Positions 1 to 9,414 are shown, numbered from the stretch's first letter. The stretch: DNA of 64,000 bases from G965214625 sp965214625 (GCA_965214625.1 OZ243962.1:1426001-1490000); one strand, 5' to 3'. The notes: generated by a model not told the origin, from the letters alone. Numbers and translations: made by a program.

Positions 1-31
1 TATCACTGTATCGATCAAGGGATCCTGTTTA

Positions 32-2290
32 ATGGAATTCGTGCATAGACACTGCCGTTTCCCGAGGCCAAAGGGCGGATATCGTTTTTGCCTGCTGTGG
101 CTGTTTGGCGCCCTCACCCTTCTGGCCAGCAGCTGTGCGCCGGTCCCCGGCCCGGTACCGGTCACACCGCCCATCGAGGAGACCTCGCCTCCCGAACCGC
201 CCGTCGAGACCGATTCGCAAGACACCGGGGAAGCCGTGGACCTGGGGGACGAAGTCATCGTGCACGCGCTTGCACCCGACGAAGCCATCATCACGGCCGA
301 CGACCCCTGGGCGCTGGTGGAAAGCGCGAGACGGTTACCTCCGCGAGAAGCGGCCACGCTGTTGATTTCAGCGATATCGGGTTTTATCGAGTTCGAACAG
401 CCCTCGGACGCACAAACACTGATCCACCAATTGGATAATCTCGACCTTTCAGCGGAACAGGTCAACGCCTTGCAGCTGCAACGGGCAAAACTGGCCCAAC
501 TCGCTGAACAGCATGAGTTGGCGCTGCAGCTGCTCGACCAGATGGATGATGAACGGTTGACGCTCTCGGACAAGACTCAAAAACTGCTGCTGACCGCCAC
601 CTCCAAGCAGTTTTTGAACCGGCCGTCCGAAGCAATGCACGCATTGCTTGAGCGTGAGCAACTCTTGTCATCCGATTCCCCGGAGCAAATCGAAAACCAA
701 CGGCTGATTGTAGATACATTGCGGTTGACCGATCCGCTGCGCCTGGCGCTGCTCAGGGAGGAGGTGACGGACCCGACGATCTCCGGCTGGATCGCACTGG
801 CTGACATCCTGCAGATACCCGAGATTGCGCAACGGTATGTTGAATTCAATACCTGGAAAACCATTTTCCCCACGCACCCCATACGTCCCTCATTATTGGA
901 GGAGTATCTGAATGTCCGCCAGAAACAACCCTACCGCCACATCGCCTTGCTGATCCCGCTAACCTCTCAATATGGACTGGCTGCCCGGGCTTTTTTCGAT
1001 GGATTTGTCGCCGCGCACAGTGAAGATACCGACGCCCCCTCCCCGCTTATCAGCCTCCACGATATTGGTGCCGATGCGGAGTTGAGTTCATTTTACTACC
1101 AGTCAGCCGTCGCTGAGGGCGCTGATTTTGTTGTCGGCCCGCTGGGACGGGAGGCCGCCAACGCCTTGTTTGAGCGGCAGTCGATCGAGGTGCCCACGCT
1201 GGTTATTTCGGATATCCCTGAAGCACAGTCGCAAGCAACCCTGTACGGGATCAGTCTTTCGCCGGAAAGCGAGGCCCGGCAAGTGGCACAAAAAGCATAC
1301 ACGGATGGGCATCGCCAGGTACTCGTCTTTCGCACCGATTCGGCGTTGGGACTGAGAATCGCCACCGCCTTTGAAAAAAAATGGCAGGAACTGGGGGGGG
1401 GCGTGGTACAGAACAGCTCTTTCCCCCCGGCCATACCCGATTACTCCCGCATCATCAAAAAACTGCTTGAGATCGATCAAAGCGTGGCCCGAAAACAGCG
1501 GTTGCGCACCCAGCTTGGCATGGACCTCAAGTTCACCCCCCGAAGACGTGACGATATCGATTTCCTGTTTCTTGCCGCCAATGCAAAACAGGCTCGGCAG
1601 GTCGTCCCCCAGTTGCGTTTTTTTCAAGCGCACGATCTGCCGTTGTATGCCACCTCCGTTGTCTATAGCGGGGAACCGAATCCCGGGGAGGATTCTGACC
1701 TCGATGGACTGGTCTTCGGTGAAATACGCTGGCTATGGGAAAGCGTCCAGCGATACAAGGCGGAGGTGAAGGCAAAAGCGGAAGCCGAACGGCAGGCGGC
1801 GCTGGCGCAAGCCGAGCCGCCGGAACCAGTCGAATCGCAAGATGAGGAGATCAATGCGCAGCCAACCGACGCACAACAAACGACGGAAGCACCCAAGCAT
1901 GACCCCATCACCGATGAACAGCCCATCACCGATGAACAGCCCATCACCGATGAACAGCCCGTCGCCGATGAACAGCCGGTGGACAGCCCGTCTACTCCCC
2001 CGGCTTCGCCCGCAAGTCCCTATGAGCATAGCCCGCTGGATCGGCTGTATGCACTGGGCTATGAAAGTTATCAGTTGATACCGCAACTGGAGACGCTTCG
2101 AAAGAACAACTGGGTCAGTCACTTCGGCAAGACCATGACCACCAGTATCGACAAACACGGCAACGTGGAGCGGCACTTGAAATGGGTCCGGTTTCGCGAC
2201 GGCCTGATTGAGGACGTTGTCCCGCTCACCCTGCCTGCCGCCTCGTCCCCGCTTCAGATCGTCACAACAGGAGATATCCCGTCGGATTGA
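32..2290 (+). CDS. lpoA: Penicillin-binding protein activator LpoA-like lipoprotein
   Basis: Outer-membrane lipoprotein that, in characterised relatives, reaches through the periplasm to stimulate the bifunctional peptidoglycan synthase PBP1A. The N-terminus has a positively charged stretch, a hydrophobic core and a lipobox (LASSC, Cys at about residue 35), followed by a Pro/Glu-rich linker. Residues about 90-290 look like the helical TPR-like N-domain. From about residue 305 (YRHIALLIPL) the protein has the periplasmic-binding-protein-like fold typical of LpoA. At 752 aa it is somewhat long; the excess is an Ala/Glu/Gln/Pro-rich low-complexity insertion (about residues 580-665) carrying an 18-bp tandem repeat. 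The first ATG after the window edge gives the expected signal peptide. dolP follows on the same strand. Confidence 0.9.
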   Translation: MEFVHRHCRFPRPKGGYRFCLLWLFGALTLLASSCAPVPGPVPVTPPIEETSPPEPPVETDSQDTGEAVDLGDEVIVHALAPDEAIITADDPWALVESARRLPPREAATLLISAISGFIEFEQPSDAQTLIHQLDNLDLSAEQVNALQLQRAKLAQLAEQHELALQLLDQMDDERLTLSDKTQKLLLTATSKQFLNRPSEAMHALLEREQLLSSDSPEQIENQRLIVDTLRLTDPLRLALLREEVTDPTISGWIALADILQIPEIAQRYVEFNTWKTIFPTHPIRPSLLEEYLNVRQKQPYRHIALLIPLTSQYGLAARAFFDGFVAAHSEDTDAPSPLISLHDIGADAELSSFYYQSAVAEGADFVVGPLGREAANALFERQSIEVPTLVISDIPEAQSQATLYGISLSPESEARQVAQKAYTDGHRQVLVFRTDSALGLRIATAFEKKWQELGGGVVQNSSFPPAIPDYSRIIKKLLEIDQSVARKQRLRTQLGMDLKFTPRRRDDIDFLFLAANAKQARQVVPQLRFFQAHDLPLYATSVVYSGEPNPGEDSDLDGLVFGEIRWLWESVQRYKAEVKAKAEAERQAALAQAEPPEPVESQDEEINAQPTDAQQTTEAPKHDPITDEQPITDEQPITDEQPVADEQPVDSPSTPPASPASPYEHSPLDRLYALGYESYQLIPQLETLRKNNWVSHFGKTMTTSIDKHGNVERHLKWVRFRDGLIEDVVPLTLPAASSPLQIVTTGDIPSD
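1904..1975 (+). repeat. 18-bp in-frame tandem repeat inside lpoA (4 copies)
   Basis: Four consecutive 18-bp units: three are identical (cccatcaccgatgaacag) and the last has two changes (cccgtcgccgatgaacag). The array is in frame and encodes PITDEQ-type hexapeptides in the disordered insertion of LpoA. Near-perfect identity suggests recent expansion by slippage. Confidence 0.95.
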
Positions 2291-2466
2291 AATGCCGTCG
2301 GCAACGGTGTTCATTCGGGTACGCCGCAGTACCCTACGGCACGGTGCCGTCGCCCGCTCCCGCCGGGAAAGACCGCCCTGCCTTGCCATCCCCATCACGC
2401 AGATGAACCTGAAAACTCTTGAAATATTCTTATATAATGGGCGATCCATTGTGAAGAGAAACAGGT

Positions 2467-3117
2467 ATGGGAAGAAGCCTTGATGTAATGAAACAGTTTG
2501 CCCGGGTCATGGCGATACTGCTTGTGGCGGAACTGATGTCGGCCTGCGTCCCCTTGGTCTTGGGGACCACTTACGTTACCGCCGTTGATATCCTGCTGGA
2601 CCGCCGGACGGTCGGGAGAACCGTCGACGATACCGGCCTGGAGCTGAAACTGCGACAAGCGATCCGAAACACCGAGACATTAGGCGACAATGTCAATATC
2701 AGTGTGACGTCGGTGAATGGCATCGTGCTGTTGACCGGCGAGGTCCCCTCCGATCAGCAACGCAAGCGCGCGACCGCTTTGGCACGTGTCTATCCCGAAA
2801 CCCGCCAGGTGGTCAATGAAATCGCCTTATCCGGCAAAACCAACCTCACCAGTCGGGCAAACGATGCCTGGATTACCTTGAAGGTCAAGGCAAAATTGGC
2901 CAATGCGAAAGCAATCCCGATCAGCAATATCAAGGTCGTCACCGAACGGGCCGGCGTCTATCTGCTGGGACTGGTCACCCGATCAGAAGCCGAGCGCGCC
3001 GTGGCGATTGCCAAATCGGTCCCCGGGGCAAGACACATCTACAAGGTTTTCGAATACATCGACGAGACAGAGGCCTCCCGATCACCGGCCCCGGGTATCC
3101 CCGTCGATAACGGCTAG
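2467..3117 (+). CDS. dolP: BON-domain outer-membrane lipoprotein DolP/YraP-like
   Basis: Predicted envelope lipoprotein with two BON domains, the architecture of DolP, which supports outer-membrane integrity. A lipobox (LMSAC) ends a short signal peptide. BON1 spans roughly residues 60-125 (VNGIVLLTGEV) and BON2 roughly 135-205 (ERAGVYLLGLVT). The start at 2467 is the first ATG. The internal ATG at 2488 gives a more compact signal peptide beginning MKQFARVM and is a serious alternative. A TATAAT box lies at 2433-2438, but no convincing -35 is visible. In enterobacteria yraN and diaA lie between lpoA and dolP; here the 176-nt gap contains neither. Confidence 0.88.
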   Translation: MGRSLDVMKQFARVMAILLVAELMSACVPLVLGTTYVTAVDILLDRRTVGRTVDDTGLELKLRQAIRNTETLGDNVNISVTSVNGIVLLTGEVPSDQQRKRATALARVYPETRQVVNEIALSGKTNLTSRANDAWITLKVKAKLANAKAIPISNIKVVTERAGVYLLGLVTRSEAERAVAIAKSVPGARHIYKVFEYIDETEASRSPAPGIPVDNG

Positions 3118-3213
3118 TGCGCGCCCGAACCGGTCGATGCCACGCCACTTCGGAAACCGCAGGGTACGGCCATCATACCCGCGGTTGAGCGGCATGGGAC
3201 CGATATCAGCCGG

Positions 3214-3684
3214 ATGACGGTTTTTCACGGATCATCCGAGCACGCCCGGGCGGACTGGATCGCCCGTCTGCCCCGACCGTTGGTCTTCACCAACGGGTGC
3301 TTCGATATCCTGCATCGTGGTCATGTCCACTACCTGCAAACCGCCGCCGCGCTCGGCAATGGGCTGGTGGTTGCGGTGAACAGTGACGAATCGGTTCGTT
3401 CCCTGAAAAAAGGACATGAACGGCCGATCAATCCGTTGAATGACCGGATGGCCGTGCTGGCCGCGCTTCGAATGGTTGACGGTGTGATCGCTTTTTCCCA
3501 GGCAACGCCGATTGATCTGATCAACGCCATCCGCCCGGACTATCTGGTCAAAGGGGGCGACTGGGCGGTTGAGGACATCGTGGGTGCCCGGGAAGTGCGA
3601 AGTTGGGGAGGAGAAGTGCATTCCATTGCGTTCAAGTACCCGCGATCCACCACCGAAATCATTCGTAAAATTCGATCCGGCTAA
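3214..3684 (+). CDS. rfaE2: D-glycero-beta-D-manno-heptose 1-phosphate adenylyltransferase (stand-alone RfaE2/HldC type)
   Basis: Cytidylyltransferase-like nucleotidyltransferase that makes ADP-heptose for the LPS inner core. The nucleotide-binding HxGH-type motif is seen as HRGHVHYL near residue 35, preceded by FTNGCFDILH. The family motif KGGDW lies near residue 112 and the C-terminal STTEIIRKIR closes the fold. At 156 aa it equals the C-terminal half of the bifunctional HldE; no kinase half is attached or nearby. It starts at ATG 3214, about 100 nt after dolP on the same strand. Confidence 0.9.
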   Translation: MTVFHGSSEHARADWIARLPRPLVFTNGCFDILHRGHVHYLQTAAALGNGLVVAVNSDESVRSLKKGHERPINPLNDRMAVLAALRMVDGVIAFSQATPIDLINAIRPDYLVKGGDWAVEDIVGAREVRSWGGEVHSIAFKYPRSTTEIIRKIRSG

Positions 3685-3695
3685 ACCGGCGAAAA

Positions 3696-4136
3696 CTACC
3701 ATTCACCGGTGTTTGGCATCGATGCCCACGGTTCAGACACCGGCAGCGCCTGTCCTTTTTGCAGCAGTTCTATCGAGATGTTGTCGGGCGAACGGACAAA
3801 GGCCATCCGGCCATCCCTTGGAGGGCGATGAATGACCATACCGGCATTTTGCAGTTTTTCACACAGAGCATAGAGATTGTCGACCTGAAACGCCAGATGC
3901 CCGAAGTTTCGCCCTCCATCATAGCGTTCACCGTTCCAGTTATAGGTAAGTTCCAGCAACGGGGCATCCTCGCTGCTTGCCCGGTCCCGGTCCTGTGGTG
4001 CGACAAGATAGGACAGCGTGAACTGGCCACTCGGATAATCCACCCGGTTGACTTCGATCAGTCCCAGGCAGTCACAGTAAAACCGGAGCGAGGTGTCAAG
4101 GTCGCTGACCCGGACCATGGTATGCAGATATTTCAT
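3696..4136 (-). CDS. Glyoxalase I-like VOC metalloenzyme
   Basis: Vicinal-oxygen-chelate protein resembling lactoylglutathione lyase (GloA), which isomerises the methylglyoxal-glutathione hemithioacetal. The four metal-ligand positions of the family can be placed: His5 (KYLHTMVRV), a Glu in LLELTYNW, His in NFGHLAFQV and Glu in ISIELLQKG. FYCDCLGL is the usual FY..LG signature. At 146 aa it is of normal length, with a slightly extended C-terminal tail. It converges on rfaE2, only 11 nt away. The exact substrate is not certain because GloA-like VOC proteins also include non-glyoxalase members. Confidence 0.85.
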   Translation of the reverse strand: MKYLHTMVRVSDLDTSLRFYCDCLGLIEVNRVDYPSGQFTLSYLVAPQDRDRASSEDAPLLELTYNWNGERYDGGRNFGHLAFQVDNLYALCEKLQNAGMVIHRPPRDGRMAFVRSPDNISIELLQKGQALPVSEPWASMPNTGEW

Positions 4137-4337
4137 ATGATTACGCCTGTTGGCTATGCGGATCTGGTAACGTGGGTATCAAGCGCCGTGTAGCGCAGCG
4201 CTGTCCGACCGTGCCGGATTTGTCCATCGAAACCCCTTCATTTTCAGTCATTTGGTTGCCTTGAGACCACGCCTGCATGGCATTGGCAGGGCCGTACCTC
4301 GGATGACCCGCCCCTTGCATTGAGCGACTGCGGCCCG

Positions 4338-5318
4338 CTAGGCACATTGGCCTTCGAACGAGCGTTCAAAAAAATCCAACCAGTTCTGACCCATGATTTT
4401 TCCTATCTCGTTTTCACTCAGTCCCAGTGAGCCCAGTCCGTCAACAAGATTCGGATAGTGCGTTGAATTGACAAACCAGTCGGGCTGTGCCGGCCAGCCC
4501 GCATTGGAGGCAGAGCCCTCTCCGTAATCGGTGACTTTGCTCCATCGTCCGTTGCGCATCCACGCCACCACCGAATCCGCCTGGCCCTGGCAGAGATCCG
4601 AGCCAATGCCAATCCGATCAATGCCGATTAATTCTGCGGTTTCCACAATCATCCGGCAAAAATCAACCAGGCGACACTGTGAGCCGTTTTTCAGATGAAA
4701 CGGATACAGGCTGCAGCCCAACATGCCTTCGCTTTCTCCCAGTGCCTTGAGAACCCGATTCGACTTGTTTCTGAGTGCCGGTTCAAAAAACGCCGGATTC
4801 GCATGGGTAATCGCGATCGGCCTTTGTGAAATCTCGATCGCTTCAAGCGTCGATCGTTCCGCGCTGTGAGACATGTCGACCACCATCCCGACACGGTTCA
4901 TTTCCCGGATAACCTGTTTCCCGAATCGGGTGATACCCGCGTCCTCCTGTTCGTAGCATCCGGTTGCAAGCAGACTCTGGTTATTATAACTGAGCTGCAT
5001 GAAACGCACGCCAAGCATGTGGAAAATCTCGACCAGCGCATAGTCATCTTCGATCGGGGAGCAGTTCTGAAACCCGAACACAATCCCCGTTTTGCCGTTT
5101 TCCTTCGCTTGACGGACATCGGTCGCCGTATGGACCCGGACAATCAGATCATCATGCTGCTCGAACCATTGATTCCAGCGGCCGATATTGCGCAATGTTT
5201 CGAGGCAGGTTTCATGATAGGCAATGGTGACATGAACACAGTCCAGCTGGCCCACCCTCATTTCCTCAAAAACAGAACGACACCAATTGGAGTACTGCAA
5301 GCCATCAATCGTCAACAT
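4338..5318 (-). CDS. Divergent M19 (membrane dipeptidase) family protein with altered metal-site residues
   Basis: Amidohydrolase-fold protein of the renal/microbial dipeptidase (M19) family, 326 aa. Family blocks seen include MSHSAERST, ITHANPAFF followed by LRNKSN, and GIGSDLCQG. The N-terminal HxD zinc-binding motif is replaced by TIDGLQYSNW. The position of the bridging glutamate (usually G-x-E-G-G) reads GFQNCSPI. Loss of several ligands suggests a different metal count or different chemistry, so 'dipeptidase' is a family label only. The start is ATG 5318, preceded by AGGA at a 7-nt spacing; a TTG two codons upstream is less likely. No signal peptide is visible, so it is probably cytoplasmic. 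No operon partner is present. Confidence 0.8.
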   Translation of the reverse strand: MLTIDGLQYSNWCRSVFEEMRVGQLDCVHVTIAYHETCLETLRNIGRWNQWFEQHDDLIVRVHTATDVRQAKENGKTGIVFGFQNCSPIEDDYALVEIFHMLGVRFMQLSYNNQSLLATGCYEQEDAGITRFGKQVIREMNRVGMVVDMSHSAERSTLEAIEISQRPIAITHANPAFFEPALRNKSNRVLKALGESEGMLGCSLYPFHLKNGSQCRLVDFCRMIVETAELIGIDRIGIGSDLCQGQADSVVAWMRNGRWSKVTDYGEGSASNAGWPAQPDWFVNSTHYPNLVDGLGSLGLSENEIGKIMGQNWLDFFERSFEGQCA

Positions 5319-6003
5319 AATCAAATCCTGTGCTGTTTTTGTTCAAACCATCGCACTGCCTCGCCCTCATGTGCCGAACCTGCCGGTCTCTCCGGTCCAG
5401 CCGGCAAGCCGGTTGCGACGGCAAAAGGCGCCTCGGTCCTGACCCGTTTCAACCGCGATGTTTCTCGCCCGGCAGCGGGCATCTCTTGTGTCAGGCTGCT
5501 CGATGCGGGTGTATCAAGCCCCTCCCACGGCCATCCAACGGTGCTGAGAGAGGAAACAGCCTGAAGCTGTCCATCTTAACTGAATTCTGTATACAATAGA
5601 CACTTTCACCATGCACCCGCACCACTCATGTCACCGGCCTTGCTGAAAGATTGATATCGTCAATACGATGGCATTGTGAATCACCGTCGTTGCCGCCGGA
5701 TCGATCGCCAACCACGGTTGCCATCCGCCAGGTCCAACCCGGACACCCGCAAAACAGTACTTCGACATGAGCCGTATTTTACCTTGTTCTCGCATCAATC
5801 CAAGCCGGTGGGGCATCGTCGGATCGGGCCATCATGCCGAACAAGACCCTGACGGTGCACCCGCCATCACGGCGCTCAACACAAGGGACCGGGTGCCCGT
5901 GACATGGAAAGGATTAAAGGTGCGGTGCGGATCCGTCGCCGGGGCTGATGTCGTACCCCGAACAACCGACACAACACAAGACTGATTGGTCGGACCATCC
6001 ATC
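5319..6003. other. Intergenic region without recognisable gene
   Basis: About 685 nt between the divergent M19 gene and the DMT transporter. Short ORFs on both strands show no recognisable family. A weak AT-rich stretch (about 5575-5605, containing tatacaat) could be a promoter for either side. Nothing else is supported. Confidence 0.5.
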
Positions 6004-6906
6004 ATGAGACAACTCACCAAGAAGACCTGGGCCAAGTTTGCCGGCGTGTTTTCCGGTCTGGTTTTCGGTATTTTCTGGATTCCCCTCCGTGCGCTCGATG
6101 AAGCGGGCTTTTCCGGACTCTGGTCGACCACACTGTTCCATCAGCTGTCGCTGTTGCTTGTTTTGCCCTTCATTGTCCATCACTGGCGCAGCCTGATTCC
6201 CGGAAGAACTCGACTTCATCTCAGTACCATCACGGCCGGGTTGGCCTACGCACTGTACAGCGGTGCCTTTTTGTATACCGATGTGATCCATGTGATCGTG
6301 CTGTTTTACCTGATGCCGATATGGGGCTTCCTGCTGGCGCGGATTTTCATGGGAGAACGGGTGACGCCCATCCGCTGGCTTTCGATGACATTGGGGCTCA
6401 GTGGTTTGCTGGTCATCAGTGGCGTTGAGAACGGATTGCCGATGGTTCAGAACATCGGCGACTGGATGGCCCTGATCGGGGGAATCGTCTGGGCGGGGGC
6501 GTCGACCCTGATACTGGCGGACAAGGAGGATGTGGTGAACTACACCACGGGATTTATTTTCTGGTCCGCCGTCATTTCAACGATCCTGGCATGGGTCGGC
6601 ACGCAAACCGGCGTGATCCCGTTTCCGGACTGGACACACCTTGACCGCCTCTTGTTGTGGCTGATTCCGTTTCAGATCATCATCATTATTCCGGCTGCTT
6701 TCGCGACCATGTACAGTCCCTCTCAGCTTAATCCCGGGATTGTCGGACTGCTCTTTATGACTGAAATCAGTGTTGGCACAACGACGGCCGCGCTGTTTGC
6801 AGACGAACCCTTCGGGGTCAGGGAAGCCATCGGTATTGTGCTGATCACACTGGCCGGCATCGCCGAGCCGCTGTATCAGAAGCTGGCTCCTAAAAATCCG
6901 CCATGA
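6004..6906 (+). CDS. DMT-superfamily (EamA) transporter
   Basis: Inner-membrane permease of 300 aa with about ten hydrophobic segments in two EamA-like repeats. Examples are FAGVFSGLVFGIFWIPL near the N-terminus, the block YTDVIHVIVLFYLMPIWGF ending the first repeat, and GIVGLLFMTEISVGTTTAAL in the second. The second half keeps the acidic E-x-x-x-G block near the end of each repeat. ATG 6004 (MRQLTKKTW) is preferred over an in-frame TTG at 5986. The substrate cannot be read from the sequence; the family exports amino acids and other small metabolites. It stands alone on its strand. Confidence 0.85.
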   Translation: MRQLTKKTWAKFAGVFSGLVFGIFWIPLRALDEAGFSGLWSTTLFHQLSLLLVLPFIVHHWRSLIPGRTRLHLSTITAGLAYALYSGAFLYTDVIHVIVLFYLMPIWGFLLARIFMGERVTPIRWLSMTLGLSGLLVISGVENGLPMVQNIGDWMALIGGIVWAGASTLILADKEDVVNYTTGFIFWSAVISTILAWVGTQTGVIPFPDWTHLDRLLLWLIPFQIIIIIPAAFATMYSPSQLNPGIVGLLFMTEISVGTTTAALFADEPFGVREAIGIVLITLAGIAEPLYQKLAPKNPP

Positions 6907-7001
6907 CGCGAGTCATCCTGGCCACCGACGGCGATGTCCCTGTCAACCCGTTCCAACCACCGGATTGACACTCTTCTGCTCAGGCGCGTCGGCACGAAAG
7001 A

Positions 7002-7922
7002 CTAACCGGGGTCACGGCGCAATGCCTGACACATGCAATGCACCCCGCCACCACCCGGTGTGATCATGGACACGTCCGGGTCATAGACCGTCAGACCGAT
7101 GGCCCTTGCTTTTTCCTTGAGGACAACGCTTTTGGCGGGCAGCAGGACCCGGTCATTGCCCAGGGCAACCACATTGCAGCCCAGATCCAATGTATCCTGA
7201 AAAGGCACCGAAACGATCTCGACCTGTTTGCCCTTCAGCCAGGTCACCACCTCGGGATCCGTCGATTCGAGGCACACCGCCGCAAGTTTCGGGGCCAGCA
7301 TGACCACCATCAGGTCAATATGCACGTAAAAGGGATCGATATCCGCCAGTTTGACTTCCCATCCCTCGGCCTCGAACCAGCCCTGCAACTGTTTTGCCGC
7401 CTGTTGCTGACTGCGGCCTTCCTCCCCCTCCCAGCCGATGAGCACGGTCCCCGGCTCAATCACATTGAAGTCCCCGCCTTCAAACGTCCCGGCGGTGACA
7501 TAGTCGTAGATCGGAATGCCGAGCCGGGCATAGGTTTCTATCGCCCGAAAATTCTCTCCCCGTCGCCACCAGTTGGCCATATTGGTGATCACGGCACCAT
7601 ACGGCGTCATGATCGAGGAATCCCGGGCAAAAATCTGATACCGCAATACCGGATCCGGTGAGTGCAGATGGACCGTGACGCCGGCGGATTCATACGCCGA
7701 AATCATTTCGGCGTGCTGTTGTTTTGCCGTACTGTGATCGAAGGGATAGTTGCGCCGCAGACTTTTCTTGGAGACCGAACTGGTTCTCAGCCATTGATAA
7801 TAATCGGCCGGTCCGAGAAGGACATCTCTCAAAACACCGTATTCACAGTCAGCGCCCCAGTCCGACAACCGGGGTGTCCCGCCACTTTCTTTACGACATC
7901 TCAGGGAAAATTTACCGTTCAT
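7002..7922 (-). CDS. Guanidine-modifying enzyme (arginine deiminase / DDAH / amidinotransferase superfamily)
   Basis: Pentein-fold enzyme of 306 aa acting on a guanidino or related substrate. Superfamily signatures appear in order: substrate-binding EGGDFNV, catalytic histidine block YVHIDLMVV and nucleophilic cysteine block GGVHCMCQAL near the C-terminus. RDSSIMTPYG matches the early acidic loop. The arrangement resembles dimethylarginine dimethylaminohydrolase or arginine deiminase, but the substrate is not decidable. The chosen start is ATG 7922 (MNGKFSLRC), with GAGG ten nt upstream; the frame is open further upstream but reads as non-coding. A ureohydrolase at 19.8 kb could act in the same guanidino metabolism but is not linked. 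Confidence 0.8.
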   Translation of the reverse strand: MNGKFSLRCRKESGGTPRLSDWGADCEYGVLRDVLLGPADYYQWLRTSSVSKKSLRRNYPFDHSTAKQQHAEMISAYESAGVTVHLHSPDPVLRYQIFARDSSIMTPYGAVITNMANWWRRGENFRAIETYARLGIPIYDYVTAGTFEGGDFNVIEPGTVLIGWEGEEGRSQQQAAKQLQGWFEAEGWEVKLADIDPFYVHIDLMVVMLAPKLAAVCLESTDPEVVTWLKGKQVEIVSVPFQDTLDLGCNVVALGNDRVLLPAKSVVLKEKARAIGLTVYDPDVSMITPGGGGVHCMCQALRRDPG

Positions 7923-8361
7923 CACGTTCTGTCCTCGGTCAAATTCAATCGAAAAACAACCCTCTACCCGATAAACAACGCACGACATCATAGCATGTTT
8001 GCCACCGTTCGCATTGATGGCATGAGGTAACCATGACGCACCGTACCGTGGACCGTCCTGATCGTCCCGTGGCCACCCAATTGATCCGGCATTGCCAGTT
8101 TGCGAACCCGTCATAATGGTGATAGTATTTTTTCAGTTGCTGTGGGTTTATTCGTCCATTTCCCCGGCTCAGATGACGGGGTGTCGGGCGACAAAATCAA
8201 CAAGGCGGATTAACGAAAAGAATATGGGGAGCCTCATATCATGCGCTTGGCAACGGCCGCCGGACTGACGGGAAGGGTTCGACGCACTGATAACGGACCC
8301 TCGGGAGGAACGTGCTCAGCGGGTCTGAAGCCTCCCGGAACGGAAACGGCGGATCGGTAAC
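7923..8361. other. Intergenic region between divergent genes
   Basis: About 440 nt separating the guanidine-modifying enzyme (minus) from the YCF48-like gene (plus). It presumably holds both promoters. No RNA gene, repeat or convincing hexamer pair was recognised. Confidence 0.5.
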
Positions 8362-9414
8362 ATGTTTCGCTACCGCCCCCTCGGCCGGTCGTCGAGAACA
8401 ACGCCGATCACTGCTACCCTCAACCGGCTGGGCGGTATCTCGCAGACCGATTTCCCCCGTTGCCTGTTCAGCGCGCCTGGGTACCGTCTTTTTCTGGTCG
8501 TCGTCTGGATTCTCCTGCCGCTGTGGATGACCGCAGACGCAGACCGCATCCCGGCCGATATCGCACCGCTTGCCCGTCAATCCCTGCTGCTGGACGGTGT
8601 ACGGGCCGGGACCCGCCTGATCGTGGTGGGTGACCGCGGTCATATCCTGCTCTCGGATGATGAGGCGATCAGCTGGACACAGGTGCCCTCGCCGACACAG
8701 GTTCTGCTGACGGCAATTCACATGTACGATGAAAACACCGGCTGGATCGTTGGACATGATGCCGTGATCCTGCGGACCACCGACGGGGGACAAACATGGG
8801 ACCTGGTTCACGCTGCCCCGCAAGAAGAACGCCCGCTGCTCGATGTCTGGTTCCGTGACCGGCACAACGGTTTCGCCATCGGCGCCTACGGCTATTTTCT
8901 CTCGACCTCCGATGGCGGCCAGACCTGGACATCACGTCCCATCGGAGATGATGACTATCACCTCAATGTCCTGACCGCCTTCGGGACCGAGCAGCTCTTC
9001 ATTGGTGCCGAAGCAGGCAGGGTCTATCGATCAGACGACGGGGGGACGCACTGGCAGGCCGTGGCATCCCCTTACCCCGGTTCATGGTTCGGGGCGCTGG
9101 CACTGTCTCGCAACACGGTCCTGCTGGCAGGACTCAGGGGGGCGCTGTATCGCTCGCAGGATGGTGGCGCAAACTGGGAGCAGATCATGACGCCCACCAC
9201 GGCCACACTCACCAGCAGTATTGCCTTACCCTCCGGTGCGCTGCTGTTCACCGGTCTTGAAGGGATCTTGCTGGTCAGCCATGATCAGGGCCATCATGTT
9301 ACCCTCAAACCCTTTGCACAACGGATCGGCATCTCAACGGCACTCCCGCTTTCTGATGGCGACCTGCTGCTGATCGGGGAACGGGGCCTGCATCGCTTGT
9401 CGGGGAATCCATAA
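8362..9414 (+). CDS. YCF48-like / BNR-repeat beta-propeller protein
   Basis: Secreted beta-propeller related to photosystem II assembly factor YCF48 but common in non-photosynthetic proteobacteria. It has at least four Asp-box (S/T-x-D-x-G-x-x-W) repeats: RTTDGGQTW, STSDGGQTW, RSDDGGTHW and RSQDGGANW, spaced about 45-50 residues apart. The N-terminus contains a hydrophobic signal-like segment (RLFLVVVWILLPLWM, about residues 42-56), so a start further in is possible. 83 nt later on the same strand lies an MMPL/RND transporter; this pairing recurs in proteobacteria and suggests a joint envelope role. The molecular function is not established. Confidence 0.82.
   Translation: MFRYRPLGRSSRTTPITATLNRLGGISQTDFPRCLFSAPGYRLFLVVVWILLPLWMTADADRIPADIAPLARQSLLLDGVRAGTRLIVVGDRGHILLSDDEAISWTQVPSPTQVLLTAIHMYDENTGWIVGHDAVILRTTDGGQTWDLVHAAPQEERPLLDVWFRDRHNGFAIGAYGYFLSTSDGGQTWTSRPIGDDDYHLNVLTAFGTEQLFIGAEAGRVYRSDDGGTHWQAVASPYPGSWFGALALSRNTVLLAGLRGALYRSQDGGANWEQIMTPTTATLTSSIALPSGALLFTGLEGILLVSHDQGHHVTLKPFAQRIGISTALPLSDGDLLLIGERGLHRLSGNP

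Noticed and set aside
1733..2449. 238-codon minus-strand ORF antisense to lpoA
   Set aside because: Its repeats (GDGLFI) are just the reverse reading of the LpoA tandem repeat; no independent support.
8239..8865. 208-codon minus-strand ORF
   Set aside because: Lies antisense to the YCF48-like gene, whose Asp-box repeats are unmistakable; composition of the minus frame is Arg/Pro-rich shadow-like.
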